A stretch of 64,000 nt of DNA from Auricularia sp. M13 (GCA_037042915.1 CM073193.1:9114001-9178000); one strand, 5' to 3'. Positions 32,257-44,190 are shown, counted from the first letter of the stretch. The notes: generated by a model not told the origin, from the letters alone. Numbers and translations: made by a program.

Positions 32257-32896
32257 TTAATCCTCCTCTTCTTCACAGACCACTTCGTTCCATCTCCACC
32301 GGTCGACGCGGGACTCTTTGGGGCCCCTTCGACGGCGACGGGAGCTCAGCCGAAGCTTGCCCGGCGGGACGTCGTCGTCGCTGTTCGTCATGTCGATGAC
32401 GACCGAGGTCTCACGCTTCTGCTCATCATGTCGCGATTATCGTCTAGGCACTTGGCTTCGTCGAGCTCCCAATAATGTAGCTTGTCGAAAACAACCTTAG
32501 CGACGAAGAGGTGATGGACCCCGTCCTATGAATGCGTGAGAAAGATCAACGGGTGTGCGCGCGACCAGCACACACCAACGGTTCGACGACGACGCGGACA
32601 GCGCGAGAATTGATCTCAATGTCGAGGTCGGATGTGTCCCCGGCCTCCGACAGTTGGTGCAGGTTGAGGCGAGGCCTGTGATCGCGTCGTCGTCGTTCTC
32701 GCGGGGCTCGAACGATGATTCGCGGGGCGGTGACGAACCTGAGATGCGAGGATACCATCCAGCGCTTGAGTCGGCGGGGTCCATGACACAGCAGGCGGTG
32801 CGCCAGAACGGATGGTCGTTTGCTACAAAGTAAGTAAAAGGAAGCAAAAGAAAGTAATCCGCGACAATGCAAGTCCGCGCTCGTGGTTCTGACCAT
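32257..32896 (-). CDS. Small orphan nuclear-type protein
   Basis: Best model: exons 32896-32739, 32675-32576, 32525-32496 and 32418-32257, in phase, about 149 residues. Key pieces: RPSVLAHRLLCHGPRRLKRW, DTSDLDIEINSRAVRVVVEP, DGVHHLFVAK, then VVIDMTNSDDDVPPGKLRLS and an arginine-rich run ending in an acidic EEEED tail. The third junction is uncertain. Reading on without the last intron gives VFDKLHYWELDEAKCLDDNR before a stop near 32392, also protein-like. No family is recognised. Confidence 0.45.
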
Positions 32897-33316
32897 CAGC
32901 GACGAGGCAGAGCGAGAACGGGGAATCCTGGCTTGCGGACTACATGTACATGTGCATGTAATAAAGAGCGGGACAGCGAGGGATAACATGTGGGGATTCA
33001 TACATCAGGGGTATTCATGCCGGGCAACAGATTCAGCGAGTTACCGCAAAGTAGGATGATTCGAAAAGAAAACGGGGCCTGGTAATTATAAGCGTACAGG
33101 CAAACGATGATGATCATAATCGGGGAGACGCGAGACCAGTCGAAAGCGAACGATGAAAGCTGGAGTGGGGAAATGGATAGAGTAAATGGTGGAAAAAGGA
33201 AAGGTCAGCGATGAGGTCAGATGAGGCAGGAGGGGGTAGCGAGAACGCGGGAGATTATTGACGGCAGCGATGGCAGACATCAGACCAACACGAGCGGATT
33301 GAGAAACGAGAGGCGG
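32897..33316. other. Intergenic between two convergently decaying or same-strand genes
   Basis: No gene seen. Confidence 0.4.
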
Positions 33317-34627
33317 TCACTCTTCGACCTCTATCTCCGCGGACGGCTGAGGTTGCCCAAGCTCCTCATCGCCCATCTCCATCGCTATGTCGACAATCTG
33401 CTGGCACACGCCAAAGATGCGAAAGCGGTTGCGCATCGACGGACTGTAAAATCTGCACCAATGCACGTAGCGGAGCCACGGGAAAGGACCGGGCGGGCAG
33501 TGGGCGTCCTGCTTGAGTTGATGTAGCACGCAAGGCGGGGGGATGAGCCACTGCGGCGCGAGTGTGCGGACGAGCATATCCATAGAGTTCATGCACAGGT
33601 GGCGGGTAGACTTCGAGACGCAGATAAGAGATATAAGGTCGCCGAACCGGTCAAATTCCTCGACGATGGCCGCTATCAATTCGACAGGGAGACGTTCGAG
33701 TGCGGAGGCGCCCGGCACGCATGGAGGGAGCGATTTCATGCGGAATGGGTTCCTGTAGGCTTGTTTTACGGGAAATCTGGCACGACGATCAGGATGGACA
33801 GCAACAACGAGGAACGAGACGCACATATCGGGGCGCTTGAAGACCCACAGCGCAGCGGGCCCACGCCACCAGCTCAGGTAGACACTGAGCGGCACAGGCT
33901 GAGACGTTTCGAGGTATCGAGCGACCTGCTCTGCGACGTCAAAGCCCGCAAGCTGAAGGTTGGCCAGCGGCTCGACGGCCTCAATCCCCTGCGTGTTCTC
34001 GATCTCGCGGCCGTAGCTCACGCCATTGATCCCAGATACGTCGCAGTCATCGAGATTCTGGCGGCGGATGACGGCCCACAACACGCGCTCAGGGTGAATC
34101 CACGAGTCGCGCCCGCTTTGCGCGCAGACAATCTCGAAGATGTCGAAGCACCCAGCGTGGAAAAAGGGAAAGACATTCCCGGTCACGTCGTACTCGCGGC
34201 CCGTGGGGCTCGCCACGGTGGCGTAAACGTGGTTCTCACCAGGCACGACGGGGTGCAGCAGGCGCACACTGCGCACATCAATGGCCTCAATGGCCTCGGG
34301 CGAAGTCTCCCGCGTCTCGAAGAGCACGGTGTGCTGTGCGTCGAGCGGGCCCAGCAGACACAGCTTCTTCTGCCATTCGATATCCTGCTGTCGGAAGTGG
34401 AATGGGCTCGATGTCGGCGAGGGGGGCGCACCCGGCCTCGCCGTGGAGAATGCGCTGGCAATGTCGGCCTGCCGGAGCAATGTCAGTTATTGCTCAGGAG
34501 ACACTGCAGTCGCTCACCTCCAGCATGGAGGCAACCTCCGCGTTTGCGCCACAGAGCTAGACAAGCCTGTCAGCCAGGATACCCGTACGGGATAGCATCA
34601 ACGTACAAAACAGTAGATGTCGGCCAT
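33317..34627 (-). CDS. F-box protein
   Basis: Three exons (34627-34607, 34556-34518, 34468-33317) encode 403 residues beginning MADIYCFLCGANAEVASMLE, a start with a CxxC that recurs in Agaricomycete F-box proteins. The middle (residues about 75-250) is a conserved globular part (NVFPFFHAGCFDIFEIVC, VLWAVIRRQN, YGREIENTQGIE). The F-box is internal: LERLPVELIAAIVEEFDRFG followed by DLISLICVSKSTRHLC. The C-terminus is acidic. Predicted role: substrate adaptor of an SCF ubiquitin ligase through Skp1 binding. Tiny first exons (7 and 13 codons) are well supported by phase and by GTACGT and GTGAGC donors. Confidence 0.85.
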
Positions 34628-34980
34628 GGTGATCCCGGAACGTGGGAGTAGATAGAGCAATGCGCACAGGGAAGGAAGTACGTTGAACTTGCGGTGGGCG
34701 AGATCGATGGGGACGCAGCCCGCCCGCACGGGTTTTATATCGCTGCTGCAGGGGCGATATAGTCGTTACCCTCTAAATCCAATCCAAGGATCACGCGGAT
34801 AGTGGATGTGGAGATCACGTCAACAACATGTCTTCAGTGGAAACAAATTGTACATACCAGCTGATATGTTGTGTGCAGAAAGGTCTTATCCACTGCACAA
34901 GCTCGAGCCAGAGCTTGGTAGGGTGTAGGCAGCAGGATTATCGCATCGCGTGCACTATGTAGTAGTAGGCGAAGTAAAAC

Positions 34981-35536
34981 GCGCCGATGACGACGACGGC
35001 GACGAGGGTTCTGGACGACGACCCTGGGTTGGAAAGGCAGCGCCTGTGGCCTGTGGCCTGTGGCCTGTGGCCGGTTCGTAGACTCGGTCAGCGCGCGGTA
35101 GAACTGCGAAACGACGCAGCGTCCGCCAGAGCAACCGAACACGCACCAGCTCAACGCAATGTGCGCATAATCCTGTCCTCCACGTCGCAAATTGCTGGCG
35201 GGGTCATAAGGGGTATGCCCAGTCTGAGTCTGTCGGCCACCGCGGTGCATCTCTATCGGCGCTTCCCCGCCGGAGTGACACCAACCTGTCACATCACGTG
35301 CTCTCGTCCTTCCGCGCCCCGATTGGGGTCGAATTCCAACCTCATAGAGCAACGTGTTTCTCTCGACACGTGTATCGCGATCGACAACCTTCTAGCCGCC
35401 CTAGACTGCTCACCCCTTCACCCTTCACTCCGGAGTACCCCACAGCGTCCTCCGTGCCCGCTACCTCATGTTTCCGGCTTCCTAACTAAGGCACTGGCCG
35501 TGGACTTACCGCACGTCGGGCGTGGACGAACTCTCT
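34981..35536. repeat. 556-bp segmental duplication, copy 1
   Basis: Same length and, as far as read by eye, nearly base-identical to 54795-55350. It contains four copies of CCTGTGG at about 35043-35073. On the minus strand it carries one module (LSWCVFGCSGGRC) of the array D/E/F type. The sequences diverge abruptly at ACTCTCT on the right. The left end lies in the array-type word GCGCCGATGACGACGACGG. Confidence 0.92.
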
Positions 35537-36231
35537 AGCCCTGTCGGCGAATGTGCCGTCGCACTTCGGCGACTACCCGCCCACTCGAATTGCTGTGTGA
35601 GTTGCTGTCGGCAATACCCCAGACGGAACCCATGGCGTCAATGTCCCTCGCATCGTTTGCAACTAGCGGGAGAGGTCTTTGTAGGCCCATTACCTCCTGT
35701 ACTACTACTACTACTACTACTACAGGTCCGTTATGGACAACTACAATTTCGATCTTGCTACGCTCTCGTCCAACCGCGTTCTTATGATTATACCTGTAGT
35801 CCTGGTAAATTGTTCTTTCGAACTCGTAGCTGATGTTACATACTGATTCGCAGTCGTCGCCGGGCGACAATCCCCAGCGGCGCGTCACGCATGGACTCTG
35901 CAGGGATGATGCCAACGCGGACAATCTGTGTCCCATCCGGAAACAACGTCTTCGGAACGCGAAGATAGCCAAGCGGCTACTCAAGTCACTTCCATTCTAT
36001 AGGCAGGATATTGATGTTCTAGGGTATGTGCGACTGGCTCGTTCCAGTCTTCGCAGACAATCTGAGGTTGCGATGCAGTCCTGTGTAACTTAACCGTGTC
36101 GAACTTGTCACATGCGCTGTCATGTCTGAATCATATTCAATTGCGGAGATAAACGGAGGTTACATGCTGTCGTATACTCTGAAAGAACACCTGGCCAGCA
36201 CTTCTGAACTACAAACTTCAAGACTGCTCGT
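35537..36231. other. Unassigned; possible exon of an unknown gene
   Basis: A (TAC)n microsatellite at about 35698-35721. A + frame at 35853-36028 preceded by an acceptor-like TTCGCAG encodes a basic stretch (KQRLRNAKIAKRLLKSLP) but lacks a traceable start. Nothing further was recognised. Confidence 0.3.
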
Positions 36232-37141
36232 TCAAACTCGCTGCACAATTTCCATCCTCTTGATCGTAATCTTACCGAGCATCGCGTTGACGATGCTTCC
36301 GCAAGGAAGGCGCTCCTATGTAAGACAAACTCAATGAAGGGCTGGCACCACGTATATGCTGCTCACCTTAGTGCCGAGTTCTGACATGATAGGCCCGCGG
36401 CCGAGATTGTTGTCCGAGGCCGGCGTTCCTGCGGTCTGCGGGGAGTTGACCCCATGACTGCCGTTGTTGGGCGGTGCACGCATTTCTGCAGTCTGTGGAC
36501 CTCTGTGAACTGGGGCTGGCGTTTCTCCGGTCTGCAGCGGTCTTGGAGGCCGAGCATAGGTCTGCATGCTTGCGCGTCGCCGGCCGTCCAGGACATTTAG
36601 CAACCGGCCTAGCTCAGCCTGTGGATTAATGAGAAACAAACATCCGAGGTCTCAGAGGCGTATTCACGGCAGCAGCGTTTCTTGGACCGTCGCTAATCAA
36701 TACCCGAGTCCACGGTACCGTACGGAAGCTATCCATGATTGCGACGTCAAACGGGAGACCACGGGTATGTGTGTCTTTGATGTATTCAAGCCACAGGCTC
36801 GCGTCGTCGTAGCCAAGCATTGGGAATGTCTCCATCATAGTTGTCACAGCGTGAAATTCGCCAAAGGTTTCCACTTCTTGGATCAATTTCTGTCCAAATG
36901 CCTCGCGAGACCAGGGTCCACTCATGCGGATGATGATCTCGTCGTCGTCCTCTTGGTCGCATTCGTTGCCAGCCACTAGCCCGTCCTCTAGTTCTGATTG
37001 AGATAGGGGTGTCTAAATGTGTGAGACTCAGCGTGCCTCTCTGAGATGCGAGCGCACAGAGAAGTCCTCGGAAGATAGATAGTCGTGGCCATCAGTCGCC
37101 ATAAATGTCGCCGTGGGCTGCCCTTCGAAAGGATACGCCAT
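36232..37141 (-). CDS. Orphan protein, GPWS/SFRTVPWT family, copy 2
   Basis: Four exons (37141-37058, 37012-36668, 36618-36367, 36315-36232), all phase 0 with introns of 45-51 bases, encode 254 residues starting MAYPFEGQPTATFMATDGHD. Paralogue of the gene at 25705-26596: GPWSREAFGQKLIQEVETFG, SLWLEYIKDTHTRG, IMDSFRTVPWTRVLISDG, AELGRLLNVLDGRR, GSIVNAMLGKITIKRM. Divergence is high in the linker, where this copy has tandem short repeats of the type QTxExxxPxxxGPQTA. The exon structure is perfectly conserved. Function unknown. Divergently arranged with the small gene at 37392. Confidence 0.75.
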
Positions 37142-37391
37142 GGCTGCTGCTCGAATGAGAGCGCTGACGGGATGCAGGTATATATATATTGGTGTTTGCA
37201 TGAGTCACGGGGAAACGGCTACCCATTCTGCCATTGCCCCCATTGTGGCCATTGTCGCATTAGGAGGTATTCAGCCATTACGGCATACCATCCATTGTGC
37301 CCATTATGACTTCGGCCACTGCCCTGCATTAGGGGCGCAGGTATAAAATTCCAGGCGATATGGCGTGCTCCTTGCTACTCACTCGACAGCT

Positions 37392-38033
37392 ATGAAGACC
37401 AAGTCGGCAAGGAAGCAGCGCAACTCTGTACGTCGTTCGTATTGTCAGTTTACCCTCAGATGTGCTGAATTCACGCGCAGCTTCTTCAGCCGAAGCGTGT
37501 CCGACTAATTGTTCGGACGCCTGAACCTGAACATTGTTCCCCGATGCTAGAGCGAGCAGCTTCGGATGTGTCGGTGAGACTGCTCATTTTCGCGTGTTTC
37601 CCAAGTGATCATGACATTCTGCATTCCCCAGGGGGAGTTGGTAGTCAAGGATGGGGTCAAACCGCAGGACCCGAGCGTCACACAGAGCGAGACAACGATG
37701 GCCCCGGCTGCTGATCATGACCATGCCGCGGCGACCGTGAACACGGTAGCAGAGGACTCGCACGCCAATACGCCAGACGAACCACTGCTTGCTCAGAGGG
37801 AGACTTCACAAGTAAGCATCTGTGTATATTATGTTAGCGCTAAGCTCATGCACCAAGAAACCCGAATGCCCTGAGGCTTGCCAATCATCTACTGATCATG
37901 GTCCGCATTCAACATTTTCTCTCACAATCAGATCGTCGGATGCATGCAACCCAGTCTGTACGGTGGAGCCGCACGGTTTGGTCAGATTTCGACAAGGAAC
38001 GCAGAAAATAAAACTAACAGTCAAATCATTTAG
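37392..38033 (+). CDS. Small orphan protein
   Basis: Exons 37392-37427, 37481-37573, 37632-37811 and 37932-38033 join in phase to 136 residues starting MKTKSARKQRNSLLQPKRVR, a basic N-terminus, then an acidic, Asp/His/Thr-rich middle. The last exon is uncertain: a GTCAG...CATTTAG segment at 37981-38033 could be another intron leading to a tail containing NPVVFNIFVGPTTVQDLVF. Divergent from the gene at 36232-37141 with 250 bases between the start codons. No family is recognised. Confidence 0.5.
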
Positions 38034-38353
38034 GCCACCAATCCAGTTGTCTTCAACATTTTCGTTGGTCCCACCACCGTCCAGGATCTCGTGTTTTCCC
38101 AAGCTGCTTGAATTTACGGCGTGTGCATGATACCGATGAAGAATGAAGAATGAGTTTGAATGTCCAGTCATATGATTCATAAGATAAGAGACATGATGAG
38201 CAAGTCAACTGCGGATATCGCGGAATTTGATCGAGAGAGCCAAGAATGGCCTCTTCGCCGGATCAGGCATAGGCGGGCAATACAGGCGCAACGGACGCAG
38301 GAATGAAGACGTTGAACATGCGGGTAGAGTGAGGCTGCCGTTACTGCTCGAGC

Positions 38354-40405
38354 ATGCCGTAGAGGTGCGCCAAGGAGAGAGCCGACGCCGCCGTCTTCAC
38401 GGTTGCCGTCTGAGTTGAGCTGGGCGGTGTGGCGGCCGATAAGACTTGAACACTGCATAGATAATGAGCACGCTGTGCATAGGGGCATTTTGGAGGGCTC
38501 GAGCGCGCAAATTGCAGCGCTAGTTGCTACGCTCGACTTGCTGCACAGCTGAGCCGTCCGCCCTATCACCAACGTCTGGTGTGGGTCTCGCGCTTCGCTC
38601 GAGAGCAAGCCCCGCATATCTAGCCGCCGCCGCCTGACGATTGAAGATGCCAACTCGCCGCAAAGCTGGCGCGTACACCCGATCGCCGACGTCCGGCGTG
38701 GGCCCCGCGGTTCGCTCTGCAGCAAGCGGGCCTCTCACGGTTCCCCCAGCCCTCGCGCGCAAAAGAAATGGCGACATTATATACTCACAATCTCCGTCTG
38801 AGCCGAACTTGGTGGCGGGAGGCGCTGGAAAGATTTTGGCACTGCGAAGGTGGTCAGCTTTGAAGCCAATAAATCGTAGAGGCCGGGGCGAGGACGGGGC
38901 CTGAAGCGACGCGCGGCTGGCTGCAGAGCTCGTTGGTACACCCGATCGCCGACGTCCGGCGTGGGCCCCTCGTCAAGCACAGCAGCGTGCAGCCATGACA
39001 TCTGCCGTCATGCGCAGAGATAGTCCAGCGCTCGCTATCAAGCTGCTGGCACGTATACCCGATCGCCAACGTCCGGCGTGGGCGCCGCGCTTCGCTCGAG
39101 AGCAAGCCCCGCATATCTAGCCGCCGCCGCCTGACGATTGAAGATGCCAACTCGCCGCAAAGCTGGCGCGTACACCCGATCGCCGACGTCCGGCGTGGGC
39201 CCCGCGGTTCGCTCTGTAGCAAGCGGGCCTCTCACGGTTCCCCCAGCCCTCGCGGGCAAAAGAAATGGCAATATTATATACTCACAATCTCCGTCTGAGC
39301 CGAACTTGGTGGCGGGAGGCACTGGGAAGATTTTGGCACTGCGAAGGTGGTCAGCTTTGAAGCCAATAAATCGTAGAGGCCGGGGCGAGGACGGGGCCTG
39401 AAGCGACGCGCGGCTGGCTGCAGAGCTCGTTGGTACACCCGATCGCCGACGTCCGGCGTGGGCCCCTCGTCAAGCACAGCAGCGTGCAGCCATGACATCT
39501 GCCGTCATGCGCAGAGATAGTCCAGCGCTCGCTATCAAGCTGCTGGCACGTATACCCGATCGCCAACGTCCGGCGTGGGCGCCGCGCTTCGCTCGAGAGC
39601 AAGCCCCGCATATCTAGCCGCCGCCGCCTGACGATTGAAGATGCCAACTCGCCGCAAAGCTGGCGCGTACACCCGATCGCCGACGTCCGGCGTGGGCCCC
39701 GCGGTTCGCTCTGTAGCAAGCGGGCCTCTCACGGTTCCCCCAGCCCTCGCGGGCAAAAGAAATGGCAATATTATATACTCACAATCTCCGTCTGAGCCGA
39801 ACTTGGTGGCGGGAGGCACTGGGAAGATTTTGGCACTGCGAAGGTGGTCAGCTTTGAAGCCAATAAATCGTAGAGGCCGGGGCGAGGACGGGGCCTGAAG
39901 CGACGCGCGGCTGGCTGCAGAGCTCGTTGGTACACCCGATCGCCAACGTCTGGCGTGGGCCCCTCGTCAAGCACAGCAGCGTGCAGCCATGACATCTGCC
40001 GTCATGCGCAGAGATAGTCCAGCGCTCGCTATCAAGCTGGCGCGTATACCCGATCGCCAACGTCCGGCGTGGGCGCCGCGCTTCGCTCGACCGCGAGTGA
40101 CATTCTTCGTGCGAGACAGGGGTGTATGATGTCCAAGGAAGAAGAAAACTCACAATCTAGCTGCATGTCGAAATGACCGGCCTGCGAGCGCGCTCTTGCC
40201 CGACCTCTGCGCGTGCGAGTATTTGAACATGTTGCCTGCGCTGCAGATGCCCGCACACCTAGCGTCTAGGGTGACGTCGCAGAGCAGGCCACAGGTTGTC
40301 GTGTACGTGGATTGGCATTCGACGCCGTTGGTGGTGGCTGGTAAGATTTCGGCGAAAGCCGGATCTGCCAAGAGGCGGACTTAGACGAATCCGAGTCCCG
40401 TCCCG
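38354..40405 (-). repeat. Array C: 497-bp tandem units, three full copies plus flanks
   Basis: Landmarks at 38641, 39138 and 39635 give an exact 497-bp period. Both flanks match array A (23962-25515), so the block is a dispersed duplicate with one additional unit. Unit-specific variants (CTGTAGCAAG or CTGCAGCAAG; GCGGGCAAAA or GCGCGCAAAA) are shuffled between A and C, which points to unequal exchange or conversion. Confidence 0.92.
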
Positions 40406-40461
40406 GGCGACGTCACGGTATCTGCCAGTGGGCCGTCGTCTGTCGGCCGGCTGTATGGCCT

Positions 40462-40587
40462 CACATCAGCCCGCACTGCGCGTCGCCGTGCTTCCAAGGC
40501 GTCAAAACGCCTTTTCCGTCATACGAGTACGGCCTACACGAAACAGGTTTCGTGCAGTCGTCCCAGCGCGCAGTTCGGGCTGATATG
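40462..40587. mobile_element. 125-bp MITE-like element, copy 2
   Basis: Copy of 31346-31470 with the same terminal inverted repeat and internal palindromes. It lies only 57 bases past the end of array C. Confidence 0.6.
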
Positions 40588-40905
40588 CTGCAACACTTCC
40601 AGGCCCATGGTGGGTAGGACGTAAAGCCGGAGCGAGACGACTCGGTGGGCGCACCGCATCCGCGCGTAAAGCGCTTCTCCATTTGTGAAACGGTGCCCCA
40701 CGACGCCGGCAACAGCAACAATGAACTCTCAGTCAAAGCAATGAGATCGTGCCGCAGGGCCGAAGCAGGCAGCAACGAGTAGCGCCAGCAAGCACACGGG
40801 ATGCATTGTCTTATAAGATGGCACATAAGCGAGAATACAGATAGCTGGCGACCGAGCGTCACGTGAGTCACGTGCCAGCCGCCGGCCGCGGCAGCAGGGG
40901 AAAGC

Positions 40906-41070
40906 AGGAGCGACCAGAGGAGCAGCGGGCGGCATACTATCGGCTGGTCAGACGACCGCGGGCAGCCCACGAAGGAATGGAACGCACCAGCGGAGGGTAG
41001 ACGACAACAGAAGTCGTCGGCGTTGCCGTCGCCGGCGGGAAGAAAGCGGTCATGACCAGAGGAGCAGCTG
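40906..41070 (-). repeat. Inverted copy of part of array D
   Basis: About 165 bases are the reverse complement of 48860-49030 (contains GACCGCTTTCTTCCCGCCGG on minus). It lies 190 bases upstream of the retropepsin-like gene. Confidence 0.88.
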
Positions 41071-41261
41071 ACGGCGTGCTTCTGGTAGAATGCCGGTCGG
41101 TTTGGGTCGGTCTCACCCCGAGTCGTGATTTCGTCACAACGCCGAATGCGTGACAGGCCATCACCTTTATCTTAAATAGCTTCTTCACTTCTTCCCTTCC
41201 AATCGTTTCCCCCAACTGCCTGCCTCATTCTTCTCCACGTAGATTGAGTCCGTCTCAACTC

Positions 41262-42489
41262 ATGGCAGTACGTATCCTGCATAGTACTTGCTTGTTACTC
41301 ATCCGGGATTACGGTACATACAGTTCGTCGTCGCGAAACCCTATCGCCTCTCCAGGCTCCACAGCAGAAAGGCCCTGAGCGAGGCTCTAGGATGGAAGGA
41401 CGTCTTTTACTCACGCGTTCTGGTGCGTAATTGATATGTATATTCGGCGAACTTCCAATCTGTATCCACGCAGGCCTTTATCCACAGGGTTGCGTTCGAC
41501 TATCTGGACAAACATCTCCCGTACGGCCTTCAGTCCAGCACAGCGATCGAAAAGATATGCAACATGGTATGCTCTTTTTTTCATACAGTGAACATTTATC
41601 TTACACCATCCAGACACGAGCCCACTTTCCTCAAATGCCGTCCTATGAAGATGATTGGCACATTAAGGTCATCCTAAAACGCTATCTGAAAACTGCCGCG
41701 AAACGGTGCCGCAGGCAGCGCAAAGCGCTTTGTGGCGAGGACGCCGTCTTTGTTTCAATCGCGGACGAGGTATGACATTTCTGGTCTCTGGAGGGTGCTT
41801 AAAGACGGTTGACTCTGGCCCACAGGCTCTCAGAAAGAACTCGCCGCAAACATGCGTGACCCAAGTTTCGTCCATCCCCCCGGAAATGACTGATGCGTGA
41901 GGACTGCAAATTTATCATAATCTGTTCGGTGCGTAGCTAACATTAGTTCCCATGCAGGGCGACGTTACTGGCGAGCGCGGGTGGCAGTGGCTCTGACGAT
42001 ACCGAGGGGGACAGGCCCCAGTCCCCAGAGTATGGCGTCAATTCCTTCGAATGTGTTGGACCCGTCCAGATGGGTTCCGGTTGTCAGAACGTCGACTCCC
42101 TCGACCATATCACCTATTTCGCGTCGGCTCATGGTCACTCTCTGACAGTGCGACCAGACACTTTCCAGCTCCAAAATTTCATCTCGTACACTGCTGCGAA
42201 ACGAACCAACGCGGCCGTTCAACGCTATGCGCATCTCGGGTCGGGTATCGCTGGCGATATATCTCTGCTCGCTGAGGTTCGCCTGACTGTGGACTTCGGC
42301 GGCATGATGGACGACGTCACGGCATCCGTTCTCAACTATACGCCAGGCAACGTCGACCTCATACTGGGAATGAGGTGGATTCGAAAGCACAACGGCTATA
42401 ATTGCTGGCCCAAGAATCAGTTTCATTTCGACGACGGCGTTCACAGCTACGTCCTGCTGTCGAAAGGTTCGGGGGATGAGTGGGTATAA
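41262..42489 (+). CDS. Multi-exon host-style gene with a retropepsin-like C-terminal domain
   Basis: Six exons (41262-41267, 41324-41422, 41474-41566, 41614-41769, 41826-41896, 41958-42489) join in phase to 318 residues. The N-terminal 118 residues are basic and helical (VILKRYLKTAAKRCRRQRKA) and match no family I know. Residues about 200-315 follow the Ty3/Gypsy-type aspartic protease layout: PDTFQLQNFIS aligns with the usual D(T/S)G-A-S..FIS, a middle VDFGGMM strand, and DLILGMRWIRKHN (275-287), the ILG.xW..KH motif. The catalytic glycine is replaced by Phe (D209-T210-F211), so proteolysis is doubtful. No integrase, reverse transcriptase or LTR is nearby. Six GT-AG exons argue for a captured or domesticated fragment rather than a live element. 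Confidence 0.78.
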
Positions 42490-44190
42490 AATTGAGGTTA
42501 GTAGTGAGATGAACGTGCTGCCGCCGAGTCTCTAAGCCCAGTTGTCTTCCAGACCGACGAGAGCGCCGAAAACGGGAGTACGGTTGATCGGGGGAGACTT
42601 GTTGCAGACGTAGCCGAATTATCCATGTCCATGATGCAGAAATGAAGCTCGTGATTACTTGAAGCGTTGGATTGAATCAGAAACTGGTCGGAGTCGGTCC
42701 GGTAGGCGCCGGCTGAGATTGAGCGCTTCTCCAACGCTGGCACTTGACACGAATCGATGTGCGGGACGAGTATGTTCCGAATTCCTACCAAGCGGGATAC
42801 CAGTATGTTGTACGATCTGGCGTGATGCCGGGCACACAGTTGAACAGCTTCCAGCATGCTTTGCAAGGGTGCAACGAGTCGACGTCCGGCAAATGTTGCT
42901 GACCGAGGGCCTGGCGGCGCCTGGTACGCATGCTTATTGTCGCACACAGAGCTTCACGCCGCTGAAGATCGCCGTCTGCTAGTGTATTTTGGAGAGCGCA
43001 CGATGCGCAGCCCGCAAAGGTGCGGACTTTTCGCGAACGACCGACTGGGCCTCACAGCTAATCGTGCTCTTTCGATGCAAGACCATACAACGCTCGTTCG
43101 CCAATATTGAGGCTCCATGGACGGCGAACAACGGGACCCCGCCTTCACGATTTACAGCCCATTACACGCCGTTCATGGCAATACGCAGGTGGCCAGCTTC
43201 TCTTCGAGCGGTGAAGACGTCGCCGTGGACTTCAAAGCACCGTTTGCCACGATTCTCGCATACTGTGCTGTCCTGGTGCGTCTCCCTTTGTTTGTACCAC
43301 TACCGCCGTGTCGATCTGCGCCGCAGGGAGATGGGCGACAGCGCTTCGTCGAGGCAGCTCGCGTTACACGCCGCTCCGCCCGTTGCTCATGTATGGGCTT
43401 CAACGGTCCGTCGGCAGCGAGGGCGTCGCCGGCCACGTCTCCAGCGGATGGGTGGCGGCGCAGGTGTGGATGTCGCCTCAACGCCGTGCGCGCTGTCGGA
43501 TGCACCCTGCACCAGACGCCGCCCATGCCCCATCGCCGCCAATGCTACGCCGGTGCATCCTCGCTTAATTGTGCGCTCTTCGTGGTCGTCTGACGCTGCA
43601 TTCAGGCGCTGCTCGCCGCGCAACGACTCGGTGAACCGCTGGCTGATGCTTTCCGCCGGGTAGTGGCCGACGTACTGCGATTACAATTGTCGGCCCTCGC
43701 CCGCTTCCCTAACGCGATTATCGCTTGGGGCGGAGGCTGCGCTTTCAGCCCTTTGCACTCCGAGCGAGTGCCGTCGTGGACCATCCATCGCCCTACCCGC
43801 GCGGCTGCATCACACGGCAGGTCCAGCGTCTTGAGTTCCGCCAGCACAGATCACTACTGCCCGTATGTTTTGCGCTGCCTTTCTGCGTCCTTGCCCACCC
43901 CTTCTGGCTCTACATTATCTTCATCCATCTCCTCACCCAAGCCGCCGGCGCTCCCGCTACTTGCGTCCTGGCCAAGAAGCTCTCTCATTACCGACCCTCG
44001 TCCGCCGGGCAAGGACCATTGTTCATACATACTTCTCCAATGGCTATTACTTCATTCTCATCGCAATGTGCTTCTGCACTCGGACATTCTGATACTTTCT
44101 GCGAACGTCTGCCATTCAGCGCGGCCGATCCGGTACAACTCAATGATTCATCGATTCAACATGCAGGGCGAACAAGGCTACAGTTGCGTC
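42490..44190. other. No gene called
   Basis: Open frames on both strands are out of register with each other. A minus-strand piece reading AGAYRTDSDQFLIQS near 42660-42700 resembles DGAYRTDSDFPNIAS at about 48010-48040, suggesting two relics of one gene. No complete model can be built. Confidence 0.35.

Noticed and set aside
41262-42489. Reading the retropepsin-like gene as part of a complete LTR retrotransposon
   Set aside because: No LTRs, primer-binding site, reverse transcriptase or integrase in the flanks, and the gene is split by five introns.
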